From Strigamia acuminata (taxonomy: Eukaryota > Arthropoda > Chilopoda > Geophilomorpha > Linotaeniidae): a stretch of DNA of 64,000 bases. Location: positions 4,030,001-4,094,000 of the forward strand of contig OX442323.1 of NCBI GenBank assembly GCA_949358305.1, written 5' to 3'. Made by a program: the position numbers and the translations under genes. Positions 44,640 to 54,817 of this stretch are shown here, piece by piece. The notes beneath the pieces were generated by a model. It was not told the origin of the DNA. It did no database searches and was given only the letters and a program-made list of their open reading frames with translations. Each line of letters opens with the position of its first letter. The stretch's first letter is position 1.

Positions 44640-45036
44640 GAGCATATAAAGAGAATAATTGAAAATAAAAAGAATAAAAAATATCAAGGAAGCTTAAAAA
44701 AGTTCGCAGACTCGAACTGAAGACAGGCTAGTGCAGCTTTCGACCAAATAATAAATCTTCGCAACTCCAGCGGCAAGACAAACACAAACACATCTAGCGT
44801 ACGTCTGAGCAACACCAGCACAAACGAGCAGCACAAACTTTTTTGCTCATTTGTGCATGTGTTGCTCGGACGCTAGATGTGTTTGTTCCGTTTGTTCTGC
44901 CGTTCGAGTTGCGAAGATTTATTATTTGGTCGAAAGCTGCACTATCCTGTCTTCCGTTGGAGTCTGCGAACTTTTTTAAGCTTCCTTGATAATCTTTCTT
45001 CTTTTTATTTTCAATTATTCTCTTTATTTGCTCTAG
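44640..45036. mobile_element. Foldback element
   Basis: Two arms of roughly 190 bp, mutually complementary with scattered differences ('agagaataattgaaaataaa' at about 44650 against its complement ending about 45030), around a centre near 44835. The 62090-62160 and 11350-11420 stretches are related single arms. Confidence 0.65.
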
Positions 45037-45133
45037 GTTAGGTTTTTTTTGTGAAAATGTTTCTAAAAACAAATAAAATACAGTTTATCGTTATATTGTT
45101 TTGCACTTAATCGGTATCTACTGTACGTGGTCA

Positions 45134-46267
45134 TCATTTAGGACAGTTCACATACTCGTTATTCTGATTTTCTCTTTTTTGTTTGATATAAACTTTCGGG
45201 TCGGGGTGTTGCCAGCCTTTTAATGGTTTAGCCTTTTCTGTTTTAGCCTCATTTCTTACTATTTGTGTTTTTGTATGTTGGATTATATTGTGCCAGCCTA
45301 CTATTTGCCAGCCTTTTATTTTTCAGCCTTTTATTTTTCAGCCTTTTTTAATATTTTTAATATTTTAAAATAAAATAAAATAAAGTAAGGAAGAAAGATT
45401 ATTTAGTATGTGCCATAACTTTAAGTTTTAGCCCTTTATTCCCTGATAGCATTAAATGAAATAATTAATTGTAATTTACCAGCCCTTACACTTTCAGCTT
45501 TTTTCCCCTGACTAAAACATTTCATACCTGACCTGACCTAACCTAACCTAACCTGACCTAACACAACCTGACCTGACCTAACCACGGGCAATGTGAGTTC
45601 GATTTCCCGTTCGGCTTGTGGGTCAGCATTTGCCACTACCCTTTCATCAATCCGCCCCAGATAGACTGCTGAACACTGGTTTAGCAGTCTATCTGGGGCG
45701 GTGGTACGATACGCCACCTCCTTTAGAAACTGTATAATCAAGGAACTTGTCAATCGCAATGGCTCCTGGAAATCGGTCCTTCACTGAAGCCCACTCCGCT
45801 TTGACGATGGCAAAACCCTCCGGAATCAGATCAGCCTTCAATAACGGCAACGCCATCACCATGTGGATTATTATCCATACGTTAATGCGACGTTCGTGTG
45901 ACGTTTGTGGCGTTTCCAAAAGAGGCTAGAAAATAAGGGGCCGGCAAATATAAGGCTGGCAAACTAAAGGGCCGGCAAGTGTAAGGCTGGCAAACAAATA
46001 GGCTTGCAACTTCTGAATATTTTATTCATTTAATTTATATTAAAAAAAGGCCAAACACAAAGAGGCTGAATTAGAAGTTAGGTTAATACAAACATCGAAA
46101 AGGCTAGAAGCTATAAGGCTGGCAACGCTGTGCACCAAACTTTCTTTCCTTTAGGAATAGATTCTTTACATTTGCATCTACGAAATAAAAAGAAAAGTTT
46201 TAAAATACATTGCTTAAAAATTAAATTTTGCTTACTGCATACGACTACGGAGCGGAATCTTAGCCAT
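45134..46267 (-). pseudogene. Short paralogue of the hendecad leader, split by a MULE-like element
   Basis: Exon 1 46236-46267 encodes M-A-K-I-P-L-R-S-R-M, donor GTAAGC, intron to 46178, exon 2 from 46177 reading CKCKESIPKGKKV, clearly related to the CKEDIPEGKKV leader of the array genes. At 46136 the MULE-like element interrupts. Counting its 8-bp duplication once, the frame resumes at 45189 and ends at a stop at 45134-45136, 42 codons in all with phase intact. Hendecads are absent. Degenerate relatives lie near 2695-2815, 10940-11060 and 31800-31950. Confidence 0.45.
45198..46136. mobile_element. MULE-like DNA transposon, degenerate
   Basis: 939 bp with 8-bp flanks aaactttc (45190-45197, 46137-46144). 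The ends share GTTGCCAGCCTT, and the motif gccagcctttta is repeated many times in both subterminal regions. The centre contains TTAGG-like tracts near 45536-45585, a 19-bp hairpin (45652-45670 / 45683-45701) and a minus-strand fragment (MALPLLKADLIPEGF) resembling the C-terminus of MULE/FLYWCH-associated proteins. An 8-9-bp duplication suits Mutator-like elements. The classification is tentative. Confidence 0.5.
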
Positions 46268-46717
46268 GAACAGTACAAGAACTGCCACCAAATATGCTTA
46301 CCGTATTGTATTACCATATTACAAAATGCAGTTTTAAACTTTTTTAAATCTTCTATTTGTCTCATTTTATCAAAACACTTCTGGTTAAATATGAACGCCT
46401 CATTTTCATAAATAAAATACTAAAATGTAAGAAAATTCAAAGATGATTAACATTTGCTTTATTTACACCAAAAAATATGTATCAGCTTGCAATACACGAT
46501 TATTAATTTTATTACCATATTATAAAATTCATTTTTTCATTTTTCATTTTCATCCTAACATTTCTAAAAGAAACAAATTACTGCGCTTAAAAAAAATACT
46601 AAAACCTAAAATGGTTCATTTCGGTCTAAAAAGACTTTTTTCGTAGCAAAAATTAAAATAAACGATTACAATTTGCTTTATTTACAAAAACTCCGTGCAT
46701 GATAGGATTTCACTCTT
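46268..46717. other. 3' spacer of H10
   Basis: AT-rich spacer of the short-subfamily type; no gene. Confidence 0.4.
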
Positions 46718-47381
46718 TCATCCAGTGTGGAGTGTTTTCAAATGTTTTTCTCTCATCACATTAAACATTTCCAATTGTTCATCCCTTTCCGCATTAAACT
46801 CTTTCAAATGTCTATCCCTCATCGCATTAAACTCTTTCAAATGTTTAACCCTCATGGCATTAAACTCTTTCAAATGTTTATCCCTCAACGCATTAAATGC
46901 TTTCAAATATTTATCCCTGATCGCATTAAACCTTTTCAAAGATTTACCGGTATGCTTCATCGCATTAAACGTTACCAACTGTTTATCTCTCTTCGCGTTA
47001 AACGTTTCCAAATCTTTATCCCTCATTGCATTAAACTCTTCCAACTCTTTATCCCTGCTCGCATTAAACTCTTCTAACTCTTCATCCCTCATAGCATTAT
47101 ACTTTTCCAAATCTTTATCACACATCGCATCCAACATTTCCAAATATTTTTCCCTCATCGCATTAAACGTTTCCAACTGTTCATTAGAATTAGAAGTGAT
47201 AGCTTCAACCGATGTCGAGTCAACATCGACACTGTCATTGGTCGGTGCGGGGCTGGTGCCAGCATTAACTTTCTTTCCTTCAGGAATATCTTCTTTACAA
47301 AGGAATCTACGAAATAAAAATAAAAGTTTTAAAATATAATGCCAAAAAAATTAAATATAGACATTTTGCTTACTTATCCAT
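46718..47381 (-). CDS. Hendecad-repeat coiled-coil protein H10 (short subfamily)
   Basis: Model: exon 1 47374-47381 (M-D plus two bases), intron 47307-47373, exon 2 46718-47306; 597 nt, 198 aa. Leader FLCKEDIPEGKKVNAGTSP with VDVDSTSVEAITS as in H5, then about 13 hendecads with conserved AMCDKDLEKYN near the start, ending HLKTLHTG-stop. An MKHTGKSLKRF unit parallels MKHTSESLKRF of H2, so H2 and H10 are probably the closest pair. SLC16 exons lie upstream on the same strand. No lesion seen. Confidence 0.62.
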
Positions 47382-47514
47382 GCTTCAGGGACTGAAGGAG
47401 ATGAATGACGAGTGTTTGATTTTAACAGCTAAAATGTAAATGTGCATATGCTTATTGTATTATCATTTTCATAAAATAATCATCGAGTGAGGAGACAATC
47501 ACGTAACTCATCCG

Positions 47515-47554
47515 ATCACATCGATTTAATTGATTTTCCATCGATGATTGTGAT
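47515..47554. promoter_or_regulatory. Conserved ATCGAT dyad upstream of H10
   Basis: Dyad at the standard distance from the H10 start. Confidence 0.35.
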
Positions 47555-47873
47555 GAATTTCTATATTTGAACACATTTATGCATTTACTCACGGTTTGAG
47601 AGGTGGATGCTTCAATTGAAAATATTTTTAATCCGATGAAAAAATTAATTCGATGAAAAAATTAATTCGATGAAAAAATTAATTTGATGAAAAAATGACG
47701 TCTGGACTCTCGTTCCAACTTTTCCGGCAACAATTGGTGGAAAAACTAAAACCCGGCAACCATTTCGAATTTGGCTGGAAAAACTACAACCCGAAATAAA
47801 CGGCAGTTTTTGGTGCCGGTCGGATTACCAAGTAGGCAGATTAGGCACCGGCCTATGGACCCAGCAAGCTTAC

Positions 47874-48090
47874 CAGTTACAGGGGCTCCAAACGCCATGG
47901 GAATGGATTGCGCCCACTGAATAAAACTCCAAGCCAACGCAAAGTTGTGGGCTCGTACTTTTTCATGCATAAACATTTTCAGACTGTAATTATAACTTCC
48001 GCAAAACAATCCATAAATGCAAGCAAAGAAAACGTAGCCGTGATAACCGTGAACAGCGGTAAAAGCAACCTTAGCCGCAGCTACCATAAA
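47874..48090 (-). pseudogene. SLC16-like exon fragment, 3' portion
   Basis: Encodes FMVAAAKVAFTAVHG, the GYHGYVFFACIYGLFCGSY helix and the SIPMAFGAPVTG end, followed by GTAAGC. Closely similar to 38307-38571. Its 5' side is cut by the (AAT)n tail of the non-LTR element inserted at 48091. Confidence 0.72.
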
Positions 48091-48455
48091 TGTTATTATT
48101 ATTATTATTATTATTATTTTATTTCAAGCACTCCTGGGGAGTAGTTACAGTGTGGTGCTGGGTGGCAGCGGTTAATTAGTTGTTACATTGAGTGATCAAC
48201 AGGAAATTCTTTAGGCGGCGATGGAAGTGGCGGCAGTGGAAGCGACAATTGAAAGCTGCACAATCGAGCACGGCAGCACGAATGTCCATCGGGAGATTAT
48301 TCCACATCTTAGTACAGCGATAAGGGAAAGTTCTAGATCGGTAAATGGAGACGCGGATGGTGATCTCGAATGATTGGCGGCGGGTGATCCTGGTGGCAGT
48401 GTCTGAAGAGTAGAATTGCGCGATAAAATGGGCGGGGTGTCCGGGGTCTCTGGCT
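48091..48455 (-). mobile_element. 5'-truncated non-LTR retrotransposon inserted in the SLC16 exon
   Basis: Minus strand encodes a typical non-LTR RT C-terminus (SRTFPYRCTKMWNNLP and the RRLKNFLL motif), a stop, a short 3' end and an (AAT)n tail at about 48091-48117. It differs from the element at 40836. It splits one SLC16 exon, with coding homology on both sides. Confidence 0.7.
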
Positions 48456-48600
48456 ATACGACACTCCAAACTGTTGCGAATTATTATAAAACCAAAAGTT
48501 CCACAGCCCAATGCAAATGCGATTCCAAGAAAGACTTGAATAACTAACACGGATTCCGTCGACAGGCCATCTTGTTTTGCTTCGTAAGCCTAAAAAAAAT
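48456..48600 (-). pseudogene. SLC16-like exon fragment, 5' portion
   Basis: Encodes KQDGLSTESVLVIQVFLG, a hydrophobic helix AFALGCGTFGFIII and ECRIA, where the homology stops at the non-LTR insertion. Continues in family order to 47874-48090. Confidence 0.68.
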
Positions 48601-48611
48601 CGAATTTAAAC

Positions 48612-48800
48612 AACAACATAATAATACTAGTTTATTGGTACTACTAGTACAGATGTATTCCTGTTCCTCCCAACAGCCGTAGCCTACAGGGGGAGAGACA
48701 GGACAAAACAATACAACAATAATGATCGGAAAAATCAAAACAACAAAAACTTAAAACTAACCCAAAATAATCAACAAAACCCGCTTAAATTCCCCAAAAG
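48612..48800 (-). mobile_element. 3'-end fragment of the non-LTR element seen at 40836
   Basis: About 190 bp matching the 3' end of the 40836-41396 element (the GEFVDYFGE region to the ATTATTATG tail), inserted into the repeat exon of H11. Confidence 0.68.
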
Positions 48801-49260
48801 ACACATTAAACGCTTGTTTATCCCTCATCGGATTAAACCTTTCCAACTCTTTATGCCTCGTTGCATTAAATGATTCCAACTGTTTATCCCTGCTCGCATT
48901 AAACTCTTCCAACTCCTTATCCCTGCTCGCATTAAACGTTTTCAACTGTTCATCCCTCATAGCATTATATTTTTCCAAATCTTTATCACACATCGCATCC
49001 AACATTTCCAAATATTTTTCCCTCTTCGCATTAAACGTTTCCGAATGTTCATTAGGAGTTGCAATAGAAGTGATAGCTTCAACCGATGGGCTGATTTGAA
49101 CGACACTGAACTGTCATTGGTCGGTGCGGGGCTGCTGCCAGCGTTAACTTTCTTTCCTTTAGGAATGTATTCTTTACAAAGGAATCTACGAAATAAAAAT
49201 AAAAGATTTAAAATTAAATGCTAAAACAATTAAATATAGACATTTTGCTTACTTATCCAT
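48801..49260 (-). pseudogene. Hendecad-repeat gene H11, truncated and frameshifted
   Basis: Exon 1 49253-49260, intron 49186-49252 and the start of exon 2 are normal. The stretch after PTNDS has gained five bases ('ttcagtgtcgttc'), which shifts the frame out of the hendecad register, and after about seven units the exon is cut by the non-LTR fragment at about 48800. Two independent lesions: a pseudogene. Confidence 0.7.
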
Positions 49261-49623
49261 GCTTCAAAGACTGAAGAAGATGAGTGACGAGTGTTTGATT
49301 TTAACAGCTAAAATTTAAATGTGCATATGCTTATTGTATTATCATTTTCATAAAATAATCATCGAGTTAGGAGACAATCATGTAACTTCGATTGAAAATA
49401 TTTTTAATTCGATAAAAAAATTAAGTCTGGAACCTCGTTCCAACTTTCCCGGCAACAATTGGTGGAAAAACTAAAACCCGGCAACCATTTCGAATTTGGC
49501 TGGAGAAACTACAACCCGAAATAAACGGCAGTTTTTGGTGTCCACTCTGTCTGTAGAATTCGGAACTCTTTTAACGCGCCTGTTTTGAAATTTTGCACAT
49601 TTATTTTCGCTATCATCGTAGGT
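49261..49623. other. Upstream module of H11
   Basis: Standard module, interrupted at 49624 by a hAT element; it resumes at 50379 and continues to the H12 spacer. Confidence 0.4.
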
Positions 49624-50378
49624 CAGGGGTCGGCAACCTTTTGAGACAGAAGAGCCAAAAGTTAAAATTTACATAATTTCCCAGTTTTTAAAGAGCCACT
49701 GTTTAAATGCTTGGGCGTTTAATTTTTTTTTCAGCCGCTTCCCCGGCGCCAATTTGAAGCCCGGCGCTAAATTGAACCCGGCGCATAACCGAAAATTCGC
49801 CGAATTTTCGCAAAAATGGCTATTTTTTGGCAAAAATCACCAATTTTTTACAAAAACTTCGGTAATTTTTGGAGGCCCGGCGCTTATTCGGGCCCGGCGC
49901 CAATTCATTGAACCGCCGATGACTGCCCGGCGCTAAAACGGGGCCGGCGCTTTATTAAACCCGGGCGTTTAAACGGGGCGGTACGGTATATTACTTTAGT
50001 GACGCCGTGTTTCAGCTGCTTAGATTCAGCTACAATAGGTTAGGTTAGTTTAGGTTAGTTTGTCTAGGTTAGGTCAGGTCAGGTTAGGTTAGTTTGTTTA
50101 GGTTAGGTCAGTTTAGGTTAGGTTAGGTCAGGTCAGGTCAGGTTAGTTTGTTTAGGTTAGGTCAGGTTAGGTTAGGTTAGTTTGTTTAGGTTACGTCAGG
50201 TCAGATTAGGTTTAATTAGATTAAAACAGGCGTCGCTAAAGTGAAGTACATTCTTCCAGTTATATGAATATACTTCATTTTAGCGACGCACGTTTTAGCG
50301 ACGCCGCATCTTGGAGAGCCGCACCTTGGCATCGAAAGAGCCGCATGCGGCTCGCGAGCCGCAGGTTGCCGACCCCTG
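49624..50378. mobile_element. Non-autonomous hAT-like element with GC-rich core
   Basis: 755 bp with perfect 16-bp TIRs CAGGGGTCGGCAACCT. TIR sequence is typical of hAT, but the 8-bp flanks (tcgtaggt / tcgtcgtc) agree at only half of the positions, so the duplication is not confirmed. Inside are a 'cccggcgc' motif-rich block (49738-49985) and a TTAGG/TCAGG-like tract (50036-50215). No transposase. Confidence 0.75.
50036..50215 (+). repeat. Degenerate TTAGG-like tract
   Basis: Runs of ggttaggtta, ggtcaggtca and gtttgtttagg. It resembles the arthropod telomere unit TTAGG but is interspersed and lies inside a transposon. Confidence 0.6.
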
Positions 50379-50898
50379 TCGTCGTCATTTGTAGTTTGTT
50401 GATAACTGTTCGTTGCGACATCTAGTAGAGGAAATCGTTAGCTATATTTTAAAATTATTTTAGGCGCGAAGGTTTGAAAATTGAAAAATGGGTATTGTAA
50501 AATAGGTATTTGAAAAAAGAATTGATCCGTTTATGCTAACATGTATTCGTGACGCTGATTTGTAAAATAAAAATAAACAAATAACGTTTTGCTCGCGTAT
50601 TATTTTCAACGTCTTACACGCGTATGCATACTCATAATAAAAAACATTAAAACGCTGAATTAACATCCGAGGTAATTTAAGCTGCTTTTGTTGACACTTT
50701 TTTGCTCGTTCGTGATAGTCTAGCTGCAGTTTCAACGTTGGTTTTCTTCTGTTCAAACTACAACTATTGAACCGTTGTGCAAACTTTTTTAATCGTCCCC
50801 TGGTATTCTTTTTTCTTCTTCTTCGCAATTTTTCAATTCTGCTTCTAAACATTAAAACAAAATAATTCTGACTTTATTTTAATTAAAAAAAAATTATA

Positions 50899-51654
50899 CA
50901 GGGTGAATGAAAAGTCTGTCACTTCACAAAATATTTCCGAAAGTGCTGACAATGCATCTAATCTAATGATGGCAAAAAACTAAAGTTGGGTGGGGCAATC
51001 TTTTGATGACCCGAAATTTGACCTTGGGATGTTCCTTCAAGGTCATTGAGAAATTATCTCGGAAACCGTTAGAGATAGACAGAAATTTCCAATTGTAAAC
51101 TTGTAAAGCAACATTTGTTTAGTCTAAAAATGACTAATTCTCAAATCTTTTGTACTAAAAATTTTTAAGAAAATTGCAATTGAAAAAGTAGACACAAGTC
51201 AAAGGATAACATGGCCAAAATTGAAAAAGTGCCAAAAACGTGCTGATTAGACGTAAAATGACCCAAAAAATCGATTCCCCTGGTTGAAATTTGCATATCT
51301 GGCACCGTTGCAAAGATATGGGTAGAAAACTGAATTTTTTTATAACTTTTTCTTTTCAAAACTACTTTTTCCAATGCAATTTTCTTAAATTTTTTTAGTA
51401 CAAAAGATTTGAGAATTAGTCATTTTTAGACTAAACAAATGTTGCTTTACAAGTTTACAATTGGAAATTTCTGTCTATCTCTAACGGTTTCCGAGATAAT
51501 TTCTCAATGACCTTGAAGGAACATCCCAAGGTCAAATTTCGGGTCATCAAAAGATTGCCCCACCCAACTTTAGTTCTTTGCCATCATTAGATTAGATGCA
51601 TTGTCAGCACTTTCGGAAATATTTTGTGAAGTGACAGACTTTTCATTCACTCTG
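50899..51654. mobile_element. Mariner-like long-inverted-repeat MITE C in H12 intron 2
   Basis: 756 bp, starts CAGGGTGAATGAAAAGTCTG, TA on both sides. The arms are almost perfectly complementary over more than 300 bp each, around a centre near 51275; the right end has CTCTG instead of CCCTG. Confidence 0.82.
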
Positions 51655-52213
51655 TATATTCGAATGCTTGCAAGGAAATTACCTCGACATCTTCCACTTC
51701 CCATTTCCGCATCAAACGTTTCCAAATGTTTTTCCCTCATCACATTAAACATTTCCAAATGTTTATCCCTCGTCGCATTAAATATTTCCAATTCTTTATC
51801 CCTCATCGCATTAAACGATTCCAATTCTTTACCCCTCATCGCATTAAACAATTCCAACTGTTTATCCCTCGTCGCATTAAACAATTCCAACTGTTTATCC
51901 CTCATCGCATTAAACAATTCCCAATGTTTATCCGTCATCTCATTAAACGCTTCCAACTGTTTATCCCTCCTTGCATTAAACCTTTTCAAAGGTTTATGCT
52001 TCGTCGCATTAAACCTTTCCAACTGTTTATCCCTCGTCGCCTTAAACCTTTCCAACTGTTTATCCCTCGTCGCATTAAACTTTTCCAACTTTTTATCCCT
52101 CGTCGCATTAAACTCTTCCAACTCTTTATCCCTGCTCGCATTAAACGCTTCCAACTGTTCATCCCTCATGCCATTATACATTTCATCACACATCGCACCA
52201 ATACTATCACACA

Positions 52214-53012
52214 TAGGGTTTCTCAAAAACGCACTTTTTGAAAAACCGGTATTTCGGTATTCAATGTCCAAAAAAACCGGTAAACCGGTAATTTTCGGTA
52301 ATGAAGAAAAATAAAATATTTTTATTTTTATTTTCCTTTTTTATAAAGTAAAATTTTAAAAAATATTTTTTTTTCTGAAGATTTTTGTCACTTTTTGGAT
52401 ACGATCTTTAATACACTTCATGTTCTGATTTAAAAAAAATTATTTTCTGGTTAATTTGTCTGCTTAAACCAGTTAATGAAACAGAATTCAGGGTCAAGTT
52501 AATAACACACTTCTTCAATTGGGTTTGTAATTTTGACGCCATTTTAAAACATACAAGAAAACTTTCAATAATTTTGAGAAATTTTTTTTTTAAATATGGT
52601 AATAACAATAATAATTATAAATAATAATAAAGTAGAGAAGTTTTTTGTAAATAAATTTCTTGCTCTTTTAAATCCGAATCAAACAAGGTCAGAGAAAGGG
52701 AAAGGGGAACCTCAGTGAGTCAAACCCCTCAAGCACGTGCCTCTCACATTCCTAAAAATATTACAACTACTATTGGACCAAATTTTTACTCAAAAAAAAT
52801 ATAAAAAACAACAATAATAATTAATTGAAAATAAAAATAGTTAAAAACCGACCATTTCCATCCCTAAAATGAAATATTTTGGCGGTGTTTTCCCTATTTT
52901 TCTCCCAATAAAAACCGGTAAAAATACCGAAATAAAGACGGTATTCGGTATTCGGTTTTTTTAAAAAAAATACCGGTTATTGATACCGGTAAATACCGGT
53001 AGAGAAACCCTA
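52214..53012. mobile_element. Non-autonomous hAT element in H12 exon 2
   Basis: 799 bp, TIR TAGGGTTTCTC / GAGAAACCCTA, perfect 8-bp target duplication atcacaca (52206-52213, 53013-53020). 'aataccggta' motifs repeat near both ends. Insert plus duplication is 807 bp, a multiple of three, but the first codon inside is TAG. Confidence 0.92.
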
Positions 53013-53281
53013 ATCACACATCGGATCCAACGTTTCCAAATATTTTTCTCTCATCGCAAGCTGAGGTTTTGTTGACACTTTATCGCTCGTTCGTGATGGT
53101 GTAGCTGCGGTTTCAACGTTGGTTTTCGTTGGTTTTCTTCTATTGAACCGTTCGTCCAAATTTGCATTGGTGGAATGTGCAAACTTTTTTAATCGTCGCA
53201 GGTATTCTTTTTTTCTTTTTGCTTGCAATTTTTCCATTTCCTTCCGTATCTGTTGGTTTTCGTATTTGGACATCTTTCTAG

Positions 53282-54817
53282 TTTCAGAAAATTATAAATC
53301 AATACAAACAGTTTATCGTTATGGTTTTATATGAGTATTCAGATTAGACGGTAAATGTTGGCCACATCTCGGACACACATTTATGCATTTACTCACGGTT
53401 TGAGAGGTGGATGCTTCGATTGAAAATATTTTTAATCCGATGAAAAAATTAATTCGATGAAAAAATTAATTTTATGAAAAAATTAAGTCCGGAACCTCGT
53501 TCCAACTTATCCGGCAACAATTGGTGGAAAAACTAAAACCGGAAACCATTTCGAATTTGGCTGGAGAAACTACAACCCGAAATAAACGGCAGTTTTTGGT
53601 GTCCACTCTGTCTGTAGAATTAGGAACTCTTTTAACGGGCCTAATGTAAATTTTTTCACATTTAATTTTCGCTATCATCGTATTTTATCGTCGTTTGTTA
53701 GTTTGTCCGTTCGTCGCGCCATCTAGTAGTGGAAATGATTAGCTATATTTCAAAATTATTTTGTACAATTTCATAGATATTTGAAAATAAATTGATCCGT
53801 TCATGCTAAAATGGGAAAAACAGGAAAAGGCTCAACAATTAACAGGAACTTGGATGTTCCCATCGAATCAAAAGTGATGAAGGTTTATTTTCGTGCTAAA
53901 GCAATCAATAGAAACATGTAGAGAGCAAAATAAAGCGCTAGAAGTTGTATTTGTGTAGTTTCCCTTTTGGAAAATGAAAGTGCCCCTTGCGTGCAATACA
54001 TTGGATCAATACATTCATAGAAATGAACCAGATAAGTACAAAATGACTACAACAGCTGGGAGAGATGAGATGTAAGCATCAATAACGCCCTACATTCCAT
54101 TTTATTCGACAACAATGACTCAAGTATGAATTTAAGATTGTTTTGAATGAAAAAAAAATTAAAAATCAATTTTTCCTCATGTTGGTATAAAAAATTTATT
54201 TAGAAGAATTTCCCAGACTTTTAGCGACACCCAACGCGCAGATAATGACGCGGTTATTCTAGATCGGGTTCAGATGTTCCCATCATTTCAAAGTTCATTC
54301 ACAACGGTGTCGTCGCAGACACATCGAAACACCTGGTAAATATACAAAAACGTGTACATTTCACTCTTTTCTGCACCAAACGTCCATCAACTTGACATTT
54401 AATGCAAATCCCGCAGTTTAATCAATGTTTATGTGGGGAGAAATACCGTTCGGTTTCAGTTTCGATTTCCAAATTTCCTACGTTACTAAAATATTGTTGT
54501 GAAAACATTATCAATTATTTTTTTTTTCATAGATTAAATATCATTTTTACATAAAAAAAATTAATTTTTAGATAATAAAATACTCCAAACGCCGCAAAAA
54601 ATAAAATTATAAAAAGGTCCCGTGACCACCTGTTGGCTTGGAAGGGGAAAACCCGATAACATAAACACACTAACTGCATTCAAAAACTCTAAAACGTATG
54701 CAAAACTCGTTTCGTGTTTGTATGTGATCCAGCAAAACAGCTCGTATTAAATTCGTTTTAAATATTATTTAATTAATTTTAATTTTAATCCTAATTTTTT
54801 TTATTTTTCTAGAATAA
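53282..54817. other. H12 flank, then intergenic DNA upstream of the methyltransferase-like gene
   Basis: 53370-53815 is hendecad upstream module, the rightmost copy. 53815-54800 shows no coding homology. A pyrimidine-rich stretch ending tttttctag at 54812 just before the ATG suggests that a 5' non-coding exon is spliced onto the coding exon. Confidence 0.4.

Larger units (their letters stand above)
50789..53281 (-). pseudogene. Hendecad-repeat gene H12 (H4 type), broken
   Basis: Same arrangement as H4. Exon 2 (about 51683-53277) starts with MSKYENQQIRKEMEK and a lysine-rich segment, then the hendecads; exon 3 50789-50844 encodes EAELKNCEEEEKRIPGDD. Three changes: exon 1 and its surroundings are deleted (the sequence jumps from intron 1 to the distal upstream module near 53370), a 799-bp hAT element lies in exon 2 and adds a stop at once, and MITE C fills intron 2. 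Only the downstream two thirds of exon 2 stays open. Confidence 0.75.

Noticed and set aside
44794-45072. 92-codon minus-strand ORF
   Set aside because: It lies almost entirely within the foldback element and reads from one arm into the loop.
45536-45600. Internal telomeric repeats as evidence of a chromosome end
   Set aside because: The TTAGG-like tracts here and at 50036-50215 are degenerate, mixed with TCAGG, and lie inside transposons with their own termini.
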